DNA from: Paraburkholderia sp. LEh10
GTDB lineage: Bacteria > Pseudomonadota > Gammaproteobacteria > Burkholderiales > Burkholderiaceae
DNA length: 64,000 bases
Direction of reading: 5' to 3'
Assembly (NCBI RefSeq): GCF_017814945.1
Contig: NZ_JAGIPX010000031.1
Span: forward strand, 1-64,000
Within the stretch, counting starts at the first letter, position 1. Every line of letters starts with the position of its first letter. Both the position numbers and the translations under genes were made by a program. The notes beneath the pieces were generated by a model. It saw nothing but the letters and a program-made list of their open reading frames with translations, was not told the DNA's origin and made no database searches. Positions 38,896-49,342 of the stretch are shown here, piece after piece.

Positions 38896-39674
38896 GCACG
38901 TTCACGAATCCGCTGAAGCTCCGCCTGAAGGAGCCCGATCCGTTGTTCGGCCTGTGGCTGTCGCTTGGCAGCGATAGCGCTGCCGAGGCGCTCGCGCATG
39001 CCGGTTTCGACTGGCTGCTGATTGACATGGAACATGCGCCCAATGACAGCGTCGACGTCACGGGTCAACTGCGTGGGATCGCCGCCGCCCATCTGCCGAC
39101 CGAGCCTGTCGTACGGCTGCCCGCCGTCGAGCCATGGCTCGTCAAGCGCGTGCTCGACGCAGGTGCGCGCACGTTGATGTTTCCGAACGTCGAGACGGCT
39201 GACGAAGCGGCGTACGCAGTGCGTCTGACGCAGTATGCGACGGCCGACGCGCCCGATGGCCTGCGCGGCGTCGCCGGCGCGGTGCGCGCCGCGGCATATG
39301 GTATGCGGCGCGATTATCTGCAGAACGCGAACGCGCAAATCGCGACGATCGTGCAAATCGAGTCGCAGCGCGCGCTCGAGCATCTGGAGCAGATCGCGGC
39401 GACGCCCGGCGTCGATTGCCTGTTCGTCGGACCTGCTGATCTGGCGGCAAGTCTCGGTCATCTCGGCGATTCGAAACATCCCGATGTCCAGGACGCAATG
39501 AAGCACGTCCTGAACGTCGCGCATCGTGCGCGTGTCGCGACGGGCATCTTCGCGATGGACGTGGCGAGCGCGAGGCAATACCGGTCGGAAGGCTTTCGCT
39601 TCATTGCGCTGGCCGCCGACGTGATGTGGCTGTTGCGCACCACGCGACAGGCGCTGCAGGAGGTCAGGTCATGA
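38892..39674 (+). CDS. HpcH/HpaI-family aldolase
   Basis: A 260-residue class II pyruvate aldolase. FGLWLSLGSDSAAEALAHAG, DWLLIDMEHAPND, VVRLPAVEP and GARTLMFPNVETADEA, then VQIESQRALEHLEQIAATPG and GPADLAASLG are the family blocks, including the metal-binding Glu and Asp. It would cleave or form a 4-hydroxy-2-oxo acid; the substrate is unknown. GGAGG precedes ATG 38892. Its stop overlaps the start of the Sel1-repeat gene. Confidence 0.92.
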   Translation: MSTFTNPLKLRLKEPDPLFGLWLSLGSDSAAEALAHAGFDWLLIDMEHAPNDSVDVTGQLRGIAAAHLPTEPVVRLPAVEPWLVKRVLDAGARTLMFPNVETADEAAYAVRLTQYATADAPDGLRGVAGAVRAAAYGMRRDYLQNANAQIATIVQIESQRALEHLEQIAATPGVDCLFVGPADLAASLGHLGDSKHPDVQDAMKHVLNVAHRARVATGIFAMDVASARQYRSEGFRFIALAADVMWLLRTTRQALQEVRS

Positions 39675-40381
39675 AGGTGCTGTCGTCAACCGCGGTGCGC
39701 GTCGCAATTCGCGCAGTCGTATTGGCCGCATTCGCGGCGGGCGCCGCGGCGCATGCGCAGAACAAGACACCGCCCGCGTCCGATATGGAAACGCAGACGG
39801 CAGTCGCCGATTACAACGCGGGCAACTACACGTCCGCGCTCGCCGAGTTTCGCAAGGCCGCGCAACGCGGCAGCCGTCTCGCCGAGTTCAACTACGCGAT
39901 GATGCTGCTCAACGGCGAGGGCGGCCCCGTCAACGTCGAAGAGGGCAAGAAGTGGTTGCGCAAGGCCGCCGACGCCAACATGTCACACGCGCAATATGTG
40001 TACGGCAAGATGTACGACGATGGCGAGTTCGTCGCGCGTGATCCGGCGCAGGCGCATCAATGGTTTCTGAAGGCCGCGCAGCAAGGGCATATTCAGGCCG
40101 AACTGGCGCTGGCAAATCAGTTTCTCGACGGGCGCGGGACGGCCCGCGACAATCAGCAAGCGTTCTTCTGGTACAAGAAGGCGGCCGAGGGCGGCGACAT
40201 GACCGCGCAATACGTGACGGGCTCGTTCTATGAACGTGGCGGCGATGGGGTGCCGCAGAATCTGAACGTTGCGCGAGCGTATTACGCTGCCGCCGCCGCG
40301 CAGGGCGATCCGGCGGCGCGGCTCAAGTATCAGCAACTCAGCACGCAGTTGCGCGAATCGCACGAAGCGAAGCCTCAATGA
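39671..40381 (+). CDS. exported Sel1-repeat protein
   Basis: A 236-residue protein with a signal peptide (about 1-30, ending AHA-QN) and about five Sel1-like repeats of 36 residues, such as AEFNYAMMLLNGEGGPVNVE and AQYVYGKMYDDGEFVARDPA. Each repeat forms a helix hairpin for protein contacts. The start overlaps the aldolase stop as ATGA. The partner is unknown. A strong terminator follows. Confidence 0.9.
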   Translation: MKVLSSTAVRVAIRAVVLAAFAAGAAAHAQNKTPPASDMETQTAVADYNAGNYTSALAEFRKAAQRGSRLAEFNYAMMLLNGEGGPVNVEEGKKWLRKAADANMSHAQYVYGKMYDDGEFVARDPAQAHQWFLKAAQQGHIQAELALANQFLDGRGTARDNQQAFFWYKKAAEGGDMTAQYVTGSFYERGGDGVPQNLNVARAYYAAAAAQGDPAARLKYQQLSTQLRESHEAKPQ

Positions 40382-40385
40382 AAAA

Positions 40386-40412
40386 ACGGCGCCTGAAAAT
40401 TTCAGGCGCCGT
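40386..40412. terminator. bidirectional terminator between Sel1 gene and rodA
   Basis: ACGGCGCCTGAAA (40386-40398) and TTTCAGGCGCCGT (40400-40412) form a near-continuous palindrome between convergent genes, flanked by A and T runs. Confidence 0.9.
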
Positions 40413-40438
40413 CTTGTATTGCATATCGGGGCTGTGAC

Positions 40439-41587
40439 TCAGCTTTGCATCAGACGCTTCTGCCGCGCGACGCTCATGATGAGACCGATCGCGAAACCGA
40501 GCGTCGTCAGCGCCGTGCCGCCGTAGCTCATGAACGGTAACGGCACGCCCACGACGGGAAGAATTCCGCTCACCATGCCGATGTTCACGAATGCGTAAGT
40601 AAAGAACGCCATCGTTAGCGAACCGGCCAGTAACCGGCCGAATAGCGTCGAGCCATTCGCCGCGATGTAGAGGCCACGCGCAATCAACGCCATGTAGAGC
40701 GTCAGCAGCACGAGGCCGCCCGCCAGGCCGAATTCCTCGGAGAACACCGCGAAGATGAAGTCGGTGTGCTTCTCCGGAATGAATTCAAGGTGAGCTTGCG
40801 TGCCCTTCAACCAGCCTTTGCCGAGCGGGCCGCCCGAGCCGATCGCGATCACCGCCTGAATCGTGTGGAAGCCTTTGCCCAATGGGTCGGAGGTCGGGTC
40901 GAGCAGCGTGCAGATGCGGTGCTTCTGATAGTCGTGCATCAGCGGCCATTGCACTTCGGGCTGGCAGATCTTGCCCTGGAATGTGGCGATTGCGCCGACG
41001 GCGATCACGCCCGCGATCAGCACGGGCACGATCAGCCTGAAGCTCAAACCCGCGAAGTAGATGACGAAAAACCCCGCCGCGAACACGAGCACAGCGGTGC
41101 CGAGGTCGGGCTGTTTCGCGATCAGACCGACGGGCACGGCCAGAATCAGCAGACCGACGATGTAATCCCACCAGCGGATGTTTCCTTCGCGGCGCTGGTA
41201 GTACCAGGCGAGCATCAGCGGCGTCGCGATCTTCAGGATTTCCGACGGCTGGATCACCACGCCGACATTGATCCAGCGCTTGGCGCCCTTGCGCGTAAGA
41301 CCGAACATCGCGACGGCCACCAGTAACGCGACCCCCAATGTGTAAAGCGGGACGGCGAAGCGCATGAGCGTGGTCGGCGGGATGTTGGCCAGCACCCACA
41401 TCAGCGCGAACGTCAGGATGATGTTGCGCAACTGGTCTTCGACGCGGCCAGGCACGTCGAGGCTCGCGCTATAGAGCGTCACGATGCCGACGCACAGCAG
41501 CAGAAACACGATCAGGGCGAGCGGGCGGTCGAAGCCCGCGAACATTTTCTTGATGCGTTCGAGCCAGGCGCGCTTGTCGATTTGCAT
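40439..41587 (-). CDS. mrdB: rod shape-determining glycosyltransferase RodA
   Basis: A 382-residue SEDS-family peptidoglycan polymerase with about ten membrane segments. FDRPLALIVFLLLCVGIVTL, the KGAKRWINVGVVIQPSEILK loop, AKQPDLGTAVLV and the EKHTDFIFAVFSEEFGL catalytic-loop region are family marks. The start at 41587 has AAGGAGA upstream; the frame extends to 42127 only as shadow inside mrdA. It is the last gene of the rod operon, ten bases after mrdA. Confidence 0.96.
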   Translation of the reverse strand: MQIDKRAWLERIKKMFAGFDRPLALIVFLLLCVGIVTLYSASLDVPGRVEDQLRNIILTFALMWVLANIPPTTLMRFAVPLYTLGVALLVAVAMFGLTRKGAKRWINVGVVIQPSEILKIATPLMLAWYYQRREGNIRWWDYIVGLLILAVPVGLIAKQPDLGTAVLVFAAGFFVIYFAGLSFRLIVPVLIAGVIAVGAIATFQGKICQPEVQWPLMHDYQKHRICTLLDPTSDPLGKGFHTIQAVIAIGSGGPLGKGWLKGTQAHLEFIPEKHTDFIFAVFSEEFGLAGGLVLLTLYMALIARGLYIAANGSTLFGRLLAGSLTMAFFTYAFVNIGMVSGILPVVGVPLPFMSYGGTALTTLGFAIGLIMSVARQKRLMQS

Positions 41588-41597
41588 GCCTTTCTCC

Positions 41598-44027
41598 TTA
41601 TTCGTCGATGCCGCCGGAAACGGGCCCGCGCGGCGCGGCCTGTGATCCGTCGTTGCGCGACGGCGTTGCGGCAACCGGCCGCGATTCGCTGGCCGGGTGA
41701 GGTTTGCGTGGGGACTTGCGGGCGTCGGACGCCTTGAGGGGCGCGGCGGCCGTGGCCGCTGCCGCATCAGATGCCGACGGCGCGGCCGTCGCCGACGCAA
41801 CGCGCGGCGCTTTGGCCGGCTTTGCCGCCGATGCGAGGCGCGGCGCAGCCGGCGATGCAGCCGACGCCGCAACAGGCGCCGAGGCCGCAGCCGCGCCGGA
41901 CGCAGCGGCGCCGGACGCAGCGACGCCAGCCGTCGCGCCGGACGCATCCGCGGCAGGCGCCGGATGCGGCGTCGAAACGCCTGCGGGCAGCGGCAGCGGC
42001 GTGAAGCCAGCAGCAACGGCGACGGGCTGCATTTGCCCACCCGGCGCGACGGGTGCGGTGCCGATGACGGGCGCAGACGATTCCTCTGTCGCGGAAGCAG
42101 CCGCCGTGACGGCTGCCGCTTCGACACCCGGCTTCATACGGTCGATCAGGTAATAGTCGAGCACGCGTTTGGCAATCGGCGCGGCCGCCTGCGCGCCCCA
42201 GCCACCGTTTTCGACGATCAGCGCAAGCGCGATCTTCGGATTGTCGGCAGGCGCGAACGCGATGAAAAGCGCATGGTCGCGAAGGTTTTCCGCGAGCGCG
42301 TGGCCATGATACTTCTGGCCTTGCAGCGAAAACACCTGCGCTGTCCCCGTCTTGCCCGCCGACAGATACGCGGCGTTGCGGAAGATCTGATACGCGGTGC
42401 CGGACGGGTTCATCGTCACGTTTTCCATGCCGCGCTTGACGACGTCGATATCGGCCTGCTTCACGTCGACGCGGCCGTCATCCTTCGGCACCGTGGCGCG
42501 CAGCGCGCGGGTGATCGGATTCTCGATTTCCTTGACGAGGTGCGGCCTCATCAGCACGCCGTTGTTCGCGAGCGTGGCCGTCGCGTGCGCAAGCTGGAGA
42601 ATGGTGTACGAGTTGTAGCCCTGGCCAATGCCGAGGCTGATCGTCTCGCCTTCGTACCATTTCTGCTGTTCGGGCTTGCGGTACGCCTTGCGCTTCCATT
42701 CCGTCGAAGGCAGGATGCCGCGCGCTTCACCGGCGATGTCGATACCCGTCAACTGGCCGAAACCCCACGGCTTCATGAAGTTTGCGATCGCGTTGACGCC
42801 GAGATCGTGCGCGAGCATGTAGAAGTAGGTGTCGTTCGACACCATGATCGCGCGGTTCATGTCGATCCAACCCTGACCCTGCGGCACGTCGTTACGGAAC
42901 GTGTGTCCGCCGAAGGTGTACGAGCCCGGGTCCTGGAAGCCCCATTGCGGCGTGCGCTTATGCAGTGTCAGCGCGGCGAGCGCCATGAACGGCTTGTACG
43001 TCGAGCCAGGCGGATACGTGCCGTGCAGCGGACGGTTGAGCAGCGGGTGATCCGGCGAGTTGTTCAGTTCGTCCCAGGTCTGCTGGTCGATGCCGTCGAC
43101 GAACGCGTTCGGATCGAAGCTCGGCGCGGACACGAACGCGAGCACGTCGCCCGTCGAAGGCTCGATCGCGACGAGTGCGCCACGGCGGCCCGCGAACGAC
43201 TCTTCTGCGATCTGCTGCAAGCCGATATCGAGCGACAGCACGAGGTTGTTGCCCGGCGTCGCCTGCGTGCGCGATAGCGTGCGGACCGGCCGCCCGCCCG
43301 CCGTCACTTCGACTTCCTCGAAGCCCGTCAGCCCATGTAGCTCCGTCTCGTAGCTCTGCTCGACGCCGATCTTGCCGATGTAGTCGGTGCCCTTGTAGTT
43401 GTTCGCGTCGAGCCGCGCATCGTAGTGTTCGGGATCGCTGTCGTTCTGATCGCTCGCGTCGTCGATCTTGTCCTGGTCGCGCTGCGAAATGCGGCCGATG
43501 TAGCCGATCACGTGCGCGGCCGTCGGCCCGAGCGGATATTGGCGGAACAGGCGCGCGCGCACTTCGACGCCCGGAAAGCGGAAGCGCTGTGCGGTGAAGC
43601 GCGCGACTTCGTCGTCGGTGAGGCGCGTGCGGATCGGCAGGCTCTCGAAGTTCTTCGAGTCCTCTTGCAGCTTGCGGAAACGCCGGCGATCGCGCGCGTC
43701 GACGGTGATGACCGTCGCGAGATTGTCGATCACATTGTCGAGCGTGTCGTTCAGCTTCGACGGCGTGATTTCGAGCGTGTACGCCGAGTAGTTCTTCGCG
43801 AGGACGACGCCGTTGCGATCGGTGATGATGCCGCGGTTCGGCACGATCGGCGCGACGGAAATGCGGTTCTCGTCGGCTTGCAGCGAATATTTGCTGTAGT
43901 GCCAGACCTGGAGGAACAGGAAGCGGAACGCGATCAGGCCGAAGCAGACGAACACGAACAGCCCCGCCGCCGCGACGCGCAGGCGGAATTTCGTGAGCTG
44001 CTGCTGGGTGTCCTTGAATTCGGTCAT
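41598..44027 (-). CDS. mrdA: penicillin-binding protein 2 (transpeptidase)
   Basis: An 809-residue cell-elongation transpeptidase. A membrane anchor (about 15-40) is followed by the dimerisation domain. The transpeptidase domain has the active serine Ser342 and Lys345 in PPGSTYKPF, the SND motif in MVSNDTYF, and KTG in AGKTGTAQVF. The catalytic domain ends near 640. An extra tail of about 170 residues is rich in Ala, Pro, Ser and Lys. Such a tail is long for PBP2 and may be a flexible cytoplasm-distal linker. It is cotranscribed with mreBCD and mrdB. Confidence 0.95.
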   Translation of the reverse strand: MTEFKDTQQQLTKFRLRVAAAGLFVFVCFGLIAFRFLFLQVWHYSKYSLQADENRISVAPIVPNRGIITDRNGVVLAKNYSAYTLEITPSKLNDTLDNVIDNLATVITVDARDRRRFRKLQEDSKNFESLPIRTRLTDDEVARFTAQRFRFPGVEVRARLFRQYPLGPTAAHVIGYIGRISQRDQDKIDDASDQNDSDPEHYDARLDANNYKGTDYIGKIGVEQSYETELHGLTGFEEVEVTAGGRPVRTLSRTQATPGNNLVLSLDIGLQQIAEESFAGRRGALVAIEPSTGDVLAFVSAPSFDPNAFVDGIDQQTWDELNNSPDHPLLNRPLHGTYPPGSTYKPFMALAALTLHKRTPQWGFQDPGSYTFGGHTFRNDVPQGQGWIDMNRAIMVSNDTYFYMLAHDLGVNAIANFMKPWGFGQLTGIDIAGEARGILPSTEWKRKAYRKPEQQKWYEGETISLGIGQGYNSYTILQLAHATATLANNGVLMRPHLVKEIENPITRALRATVPKDDGRVDVKQADIDVVKRGMENVTMNPSGTAYQIFRNAAYLSAGKTGTAQVFSLQGQKYHGHALAENLRDHALFIAFAPADNPKIALALIVENGGWGAQAAAPIAKRVLDYYLIDRMKPGVEAAAVTAAASATEESSAPVIGTAPVAPGGQMQPVAVAAGFTPLPLPAGVSTPHPAPAADASGATAGVAASGAAASGAAAASAPVAASAASPAAPRLASAAKPAKAPRVASATAAPSASDAAAATAAAPLKASDARKSPRKPHPASESRPVAATPSRNDGSQAAPRGPVSGGIDE

Positions 44028-44201
44028 GCGGTTGGGCAGAGACTGCCGGTTATGCGGTTTGAATCAATCTTGCGGCGAGGCCCCGCGGCGCTGCCGGGCC
44101 AGGCGCCGCGCAAGGCAGCCGGCTTGAGCGGCGCGCCGTCGCAGACTCGTGATGGCGGCAAGGAAAGTGCGCATTCATCAGCGAGCGGGCGGCGCGGCCG
44201 G

Positions 44202-44714
44202 TCAGATGGGCCGCGTATCGTCCGGATCGGCCGGACGGCGTTGCGGCATCAACAGCAGAATGCTCGCGACGGGCCACAACGCCGCTTCGACAAAGCCGTC
44301 GATGAGGTAACCCCAGCCCGGAAACGAAGCACCCGTCAGCAGGCGGATCACGAAGGGCACGAGTTGCGCGACGACGAGGAGCGGCATCACCGCGAAAACC
44401 TGCACGCCGATCGACATCCACAGCACGCGGCGGTGGATCGTGATCGCGCCGTATGAGAGCAGCGTATAGGCGAGCGCGTGTTCGCCGAGCAGGCTGGCAT
44501 TGTGCACATCCATCAACAGGCCGAGCATGAACGCGATGCCCATGCCGACCTTGCGAGGCTGGTGCACGTTCCAGAACAGCAGCACCAGCGCGACGAAATC
44601 GGGCACGCCGATCAGGCGTCCCCACGGCATCATGTTCAGCAGGAACGCGGCGGCGAGGCTGAACGCGATGAAATAGGGATTGACGGGCTGCAGGATGTAC
44701 TGCGGGCGATTCAT
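44202..44714 (-). CDS. mreD: rod shape-determining protein MreD
   Basis: A 170-residue membrane protein with about five or six hydrophobic segments (PYFIAFSLAAAFLLNMMPWG, ALVLLFWNVHQPRKVGMGIA, GLLMDVHNASLLGEHALAY). It links MreC to the elongation complex. The start overlaps the mreC stop by two bases within ATGA. A 174-base gap separates it from mrdA, with no clear terminator. Confidence 0.94.
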   Translation of the reverse strand: MNRPQYILQPVNPYFIAFSLAAAFLLNMMPWGRLIGVPDFVALVLLFWNVHQPRKVGMGIAFMLGLLMDVHNASLLGEHALAYTLLSYGAITIHRRVLWMSIGVQVFAVMPLLVVAQLVPFVIRLLTGASFPGWGYLIDGFVEAALWPVASILLLMPQRRPADPDDTRPI

Positions 44715-45820
44715 TGCTTGGCCCCCTGAGCGGCTTGCGGCTTCGCGCTCTTGTCGGTGGCCGGCTTCTTCTCGGTCGATGACTTGCCAGCCGGCCTGGT
44801 CGACGATGCCGGTTTAGCCGGTGCAGCCGCTGCGGCAGGCGCTGAACCGGCGGCCGCCGGCGCGGGCTGCGCGGACTTCGCGTCTTTCTCGCCCGGCTTG
44901 CCCTTGTCCTGCGTCTTCGCGTTCTTCTTTTTCGCGTCCTTGGCGGCCGTGGCGGGATCGGGCTCGTCGGCGGGGCGCGGCGGCACGTTGCTTTGGTAGT
45001 GCAGGACAAGGAGATCGCGCGCGCCGCGCACAGGCGCGATCGGCTGACAGACTACGCGTGCGAACGCCGTATCCGCCTGCTTGTCGACACGCACGACCTT
45101 CGCGACGGGCAGGCCCGGCGGATAGACGCCATCCAGACCGCTCGTCACGAGTTCGTCGCCTGCGAGCACGTCGGCGCTGATCGGCACGAAACGCAGGTCG
45201 AGCGCGTCGCCCTTCGGCGTGCCGTAGATCACGCTGCGCAGACCCGTGCGCACGATCTGCACGGGAACGGCCTGATCCTTGTCGGTGAGCAGCGTCACCT
45301 CCGACTGCATCGGGAACACGCGCGTCACCTGGCCGATCACGCCGTCTTCGTTGACGACAGGCGAGCCGTCCTTGATACCCTGCTGCGACCCGCGGCCGAT
45401 CACGACCTTCTGCGTGAACGGATCGCGCGTGTCGTACTGGATTTCAGCCGGAATCGATTGCGTGGTCATGCGTTGCGAAAGTTGCAGCAGATTGCGCAGA
45501 TGCGTGTTTTCTGCGCCGAGCTGCGCGGCCTCGTTGGCTTGCTGCGACAACTGCAGATTGCGTGCGCGCAGCTTGTCGTTCTCGCCGCGCAAGGTCGCGC
45601 TGGTGACGGCCAGATCCGCCGCGCCCATGAAAATGTCACGGGGCACGAGCGCCGCGCGCTGCAACGGATACAAACCTGTGCCGAGCACGCCGCGAACGAT
45701 TTCGAGCGTTCGGAAACGGGCGTCGGAAATGAGCAGGGCGAGCGCCACCACCACGAAGAAAATCAGTCGTGCGAGTGCCGAGGGGCCTTGCTTGAATAGG
45801 GGCGGCGGACTGTATTCCAT
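44711..45820 (-). CDS. mreC: rod shape-determining protein MreC
   Basis: A 369-residue periplasmic scaffold. A membrane anchor at about 15-35 is followed by a coiled coil (about 70-110, LRGENDKLRARNLQLSQQA) and a two-beta-barrel body (QKVVIGRGSQQGIKDG, VVNEDGVIGQV, LLTDKDQAVPVQIV). From about residue 285 the tail is rich in Ala, Pro and Lys, like those of MrdA and TopB. It is the second gene of the operon after mreB. Confidence 0.94.
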   Translation of the reverse strand: MEYSPPPLFKQGPSALARLIFFVVVALALLISDARFRTLEIVRGVLGTGLYPLQRAALVPRDIFMGAADLAVTSATLRGENDKLRARNLQLSQQANEAAQLGAENTHLRNLLQLSQRMTTQSIPAEIQYDTRDPFTQKVVIGRGSQQGIKDGSPVVNEDGVIGQVTRVFPMQSEVTLLTDKDQAVPVQIVRTGLRSVIYGTPKGDALDLRFVPISADVLAGDELVTSGLDGVYPPGLPVAKVVRVDKQADTAFARVVCQPIAPVRGARDLLVLHYQSNVPPRPADEPDPATAAKDAKKKNAKTQDKGKPGEKDAKSAQPAPAAAGSAPAAAAAPAKPASSTRPAGKSSTEKKPATDKSAKPQAAQGAKQ

Positions 45821-45882
45821 GGTCGCCGGGAGCGTGAGCGAATGGATGAAACGTCGGCGCGCTAGCTGCGCGCCCAGCGCAC

Positions 45883-45905
45883 AAAGGCTGGCAAAGCCAG
45901 CCTTT
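45883..45905 (-). terminator. hairpin between mreB and mreC
   Basis: AAAGGCTGGC (45883-45892) and GCCAGCCTTT (45896-45905) pair perfectly around a three-base loop in the 118-base mreB-mreC gap. On the minus strand it ends in CCTTTG, a short T run. It may reduce read-through so that MreB is made in excess, or protect the mreB message. Confidence 0.6.
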
Positions 45906-45938
45906 CAGTGCGTGCTGCTGACATGGAGACTGGCAACC

Positions 45939-47114
<1,176 letters not shown>

Positions 47115-47190
47115 CTATAGCAAGGCCGCCGAGCTTGTCGCTCAGCGATCTCTGAAAATGTCAGAAAGGCCTTGGTAAGTCGGTCCGGGT

Positions 47191-47221
47191 TTGGATCGAA
47201 CGCGTAATGATACCTTATAAT
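47191..47221 (+). promoter_or_regulatory. candidate promoter of gatCAB
   Basis: TATAAT (47216-47221) is a perfect -10 box; TTGGAT (47191-47196) lies 19 bases upstream, a wide spacing. The start of transcription would be near 47228, 17 bases before the leader ORF. In the 378-base gap 46983-47360, this promoter and the leader ORF are the only clear features; no mreB promoter could be placed with confidence. Confidence 0.6.
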
Positions 47222-47244
47222 TTTGCTTGATTTAAAGGAAACGA

Positions 47245-47295
47245 ATGGCACTTTTTGCCGTCGCCGGCCCCAATTTCGAGGGCCTGCTCCAATGA
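47245..47295 (+). CDS. candidate 16-residue leader peptide of gatCAB
   Basis: ATG 47245 to TGA 47293 encodes MALFAVAGPNFEGLLQ. AAAGGAAA at 47233-47240 gives one of the best ribosome binding sites in the region, and a consensus TATAAT lies just upstream. It ends 65 bases before gatC. The sequence has Asn, Glu and Gln near its end, the residues related to GatCAB products, but only one of each. A regulatory leader is an inference; no attenuator hairpin with a T run follows. Confidence 0.5.
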   Translation: MALFAVAGPNFEGLLQ

Positions 47296-47360
47296 CCTAA
47301 CCCGCTGTCGCAGCATCGTTTTTCCTCGTTGCGGCAGACCGCCACTTTTCCGGTGAATGC

Positions 47361-47660
47361 ATGGCCCTGACTCTGACCGATGTGAAACGCATCGCCCATC
47401 TCGCACGGCTCGAATTGCCCGATGCCGACGCCGAGCACACGCTCGCCCAGCTCAATGATTTCTTCGGCCTCGTCGAGCAGATGCAGGCAGTCGACACGAC
47501 GGGCATCGCGCCGCTTGCGCACCCGATCGAGCAGATCGAAGACGTGGCGCTGCGTCTGCGCAACGACGCCGTCACCGAAAACGTGAATCGCGACGAATAC
47601 CAGCGTCCGGCGCCCGCAGTGCAGGATGGCCTGTATCTGGTGCCGAAGGTCATCGAGTAA
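47361..47660 (+). CDS. gatC: Asp/Glu-tRNA amidotransferase subunit C
   Basis: A 99-residue small subunit that stabilises GatA-Gat[20 protein letters not shown], the [19 protein letters not shown] helix and [16 protein letters not shown] form the standard family layout. GatCAB amidates Glu-tRNA-Gln or Asp-tRNA-Asn. A 186-base spacer without any recognisable element separates it from gatA. Confidence 0.94.
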   Translation: MALTLTDVKRIAHLARLELPDADAEHTLAQLNDFFGLVEQMQAVDTTGIAPLAHPIEQIEDVALRLRNDAVTENVNRDEYQRPAPAVQDGLYLVPKVIE

Positions 47661-47846
47661 GCGTCCGGGTCGTCGTCATTAAGCACAGGGTTGTGTGTCA
47701 CACGTGCGACCGTCGTGCGACTGTCGGCACGCAACGCGGCCCGCTCTTTTCGGACCGGCCAGGTTCGGCACGGCCTGCCGGTGGACGGGCGGCCGGACGC
47801 CATCACGGCGGCGCATCGCGCCGCCGCGCTTTCCAGGAAAAACGCA

Positions 47847-49340
47847 ATGCATGAGAAAAGCTTGACCGAACTGCGCGCCGCGCTCGACGCGAAGCAATGC
47901 TCCGCAGTCGAACTGGCGCAGACGTATCTGAAACGGATCGAAGACCACAAGGCGCTGAACGCGTTCGTTCACGTCGACGAACAGCGAACGCTGGCGCAGG
48001 CGCAGGCCGCCGACGCGCTGATCGCCGCCGGCAACACAGGCCCGCTGACGGGCCTGCCGATCGCGCACAAGGACGTGTTCGTCACGCGCAACTGGCGCTC
48101 CACGGCCGGCTCGAAGATGCTCGAAAACTATGTGAGCCCGTTCGATGCAACCGTCGTCGACCGTCTCGCGCGCGCGGGCATGGTGTGCGTCGGCAAGACC
48201 AACATGGATGAGTTCGCGATGGGCTCGTCGAACGAGAACTCGCACTTTGGTCCGGTGCAGAACCCGTGGGACCGCAAGGCGGTGCCGGGCGGTTCGTCGG
48301 GCGGTTCGGCGGCCGCTGTCGCCGCGCGCCTGGCGCCCGCCGCGACGGGCACCGACACGGGCGGCTCGATCCGTCAGCCCGCGTCGTTCTCCGGCATCAC
48401 GGGCATCAAGCCGACGTACGGCCGTGTATCGCGTTACGGGATGATTGCGTTTGCATCTTCGCTCGATCAGGGAGGGCCGATGGCGCAGACGGCCGCTGAC
48501 TGCGCGCTGCTGCTCAACGCAATGGCGGGCTTCGACGAGCGCGACTCGACGAGCCTCACGCACGATCACGAAGATTACTCGCGCTATCTCGGCCAGACGT
48601 GGTCGGGCGCGGGCAATGCCGCTGACAAGCCGCTCGCCGGCCTGCGCATCGGCTTGCCGAAGGAATATTTCGGCGCGGGCCTCGCCGATGACGTGCGCGC
48701 ATCGATCGACGCCGCGCTCAAGCAATACGAAGCGCTCGGCGCGACGCTCGTCGAAGTGTCGCTGCCGAAGACGGAGCTCTCGATTCCCGTCTACTACGTG
48801 ATCGCGCCGGCGGAAGCGTCGTCGAACCTGTCGCGCTTCGACGGCGTGCGCTACGGTCATCGCGCGGCGGACTACCGCGATCTGCTCGACATGTACAAGA
48901 AGTCGCGCGCCGAAGGCTTCGGCCCCGAAGTGAAGCGCCGCATTCTGGTTGGCACATACGTACTGTCGCATGGCTACTACGACGCGTACTACCTGCAGGC
49001 GCAAAAGATCCGCCGCATCATCGCGCAGGATTTCCAGCAAGCGTTCGGCACGTGCGACGTGATCATGGGTCCCGTCGCGCCGTCCGTCGCGTGGGATATC
49101 GGCGCAAAGGGTGACGACCCCGTGCAGATGTACCTCGCGGATATCTACACGCTGTCGGTTAGCCTTGCCGGTTTGCCCGGCATGAGCGTGCCGTGCGGCT
49201 TCGGCGCGGGCGCGAATGCGCAGCGCCCCGTTGGCTTGCAGATCATCGGCAACTATTTCAACGAAGCACGCATGCTCCAGGTAGCGGACGCGTTCCAGCG
49301 CGTCACCGACTGGCATCGCAAAGCTCCGGCAGGAGTTTAA
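47847..49340 (+). CDS. gatA: Asp/Glu-tRNA amidotransferase subunit A
   Basis: A 497-residue amidase subunit releasing ammonia from glutamine. The Ser-cisSer-Lys triad is Lys75 in PIAHKDVFV, Ser150 in [13 protein letters not shown], and nucleophile Ser174 in [13 protein letters not shown], which matches the known spacing of 75 and 24 residues in this family. AGGA precedes ATG 47847; the in-frame open stretch back to 47691 lies in the spacer and is rejected. gatB starts three bases after its stop. Confidence 0.97.
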   Translation: MHEKSLTELRAALDAKQCSAVELAQTYLKRIEDHKALNAFVHVDEQRTLAQAQAADALIAAGNTGPLTGLPIAHKDVFVTRNWRSTAGSKMLENYVSPFDATVVDRLARAGMVCVGKTNMDEFAMGSSNENSHFGPVQNPWDRKAVPGGSSGGSAAAVAARLAPAATGTDTGGSIRQPASFSGITGIKPTYGRVSRYGMIAFASSLDQGGPMAQTAADCALLLNAMAGFDERDSTSLTHDHEDYSRYLGQTWSGAGNAADKPLAGLRIGLPKEYFGAGLADDVRASIDAALKQYEALGATLVEVSLPKTELSIPVYYVIAPAEASSNLSRFDGVRYGHRAADYRDLLDMYKKSRAEGFGPEVKRRILVGTYVLSHGYYDAYYLQAQKIRRIIAQDFQQAFGTCDVIMGPVAPSVAWDIGAKGDDPVQMYLADIYTLSVSLAGLPGMSVPCGFGAGANAQRPVGLQIIGNYFNEARMLQVADAFQRVTDWHRKAPAGV

Positions 49341-49342
49341 GT

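Noticed and set aside
41697-43277. 526-codon plus-strand frame opposite mrdA
   Set aside because: No recognisable domain, no ribosome binding site, and it covers the conserved penicillin-binding motifs of the opposite strand.
47661-47846. An extended gatA start at 47691 within the gatC-gatA spacer
   Set aside because: The extra residues match no GatA N-terminus, and ATG 47847 has a ribosome binding site.
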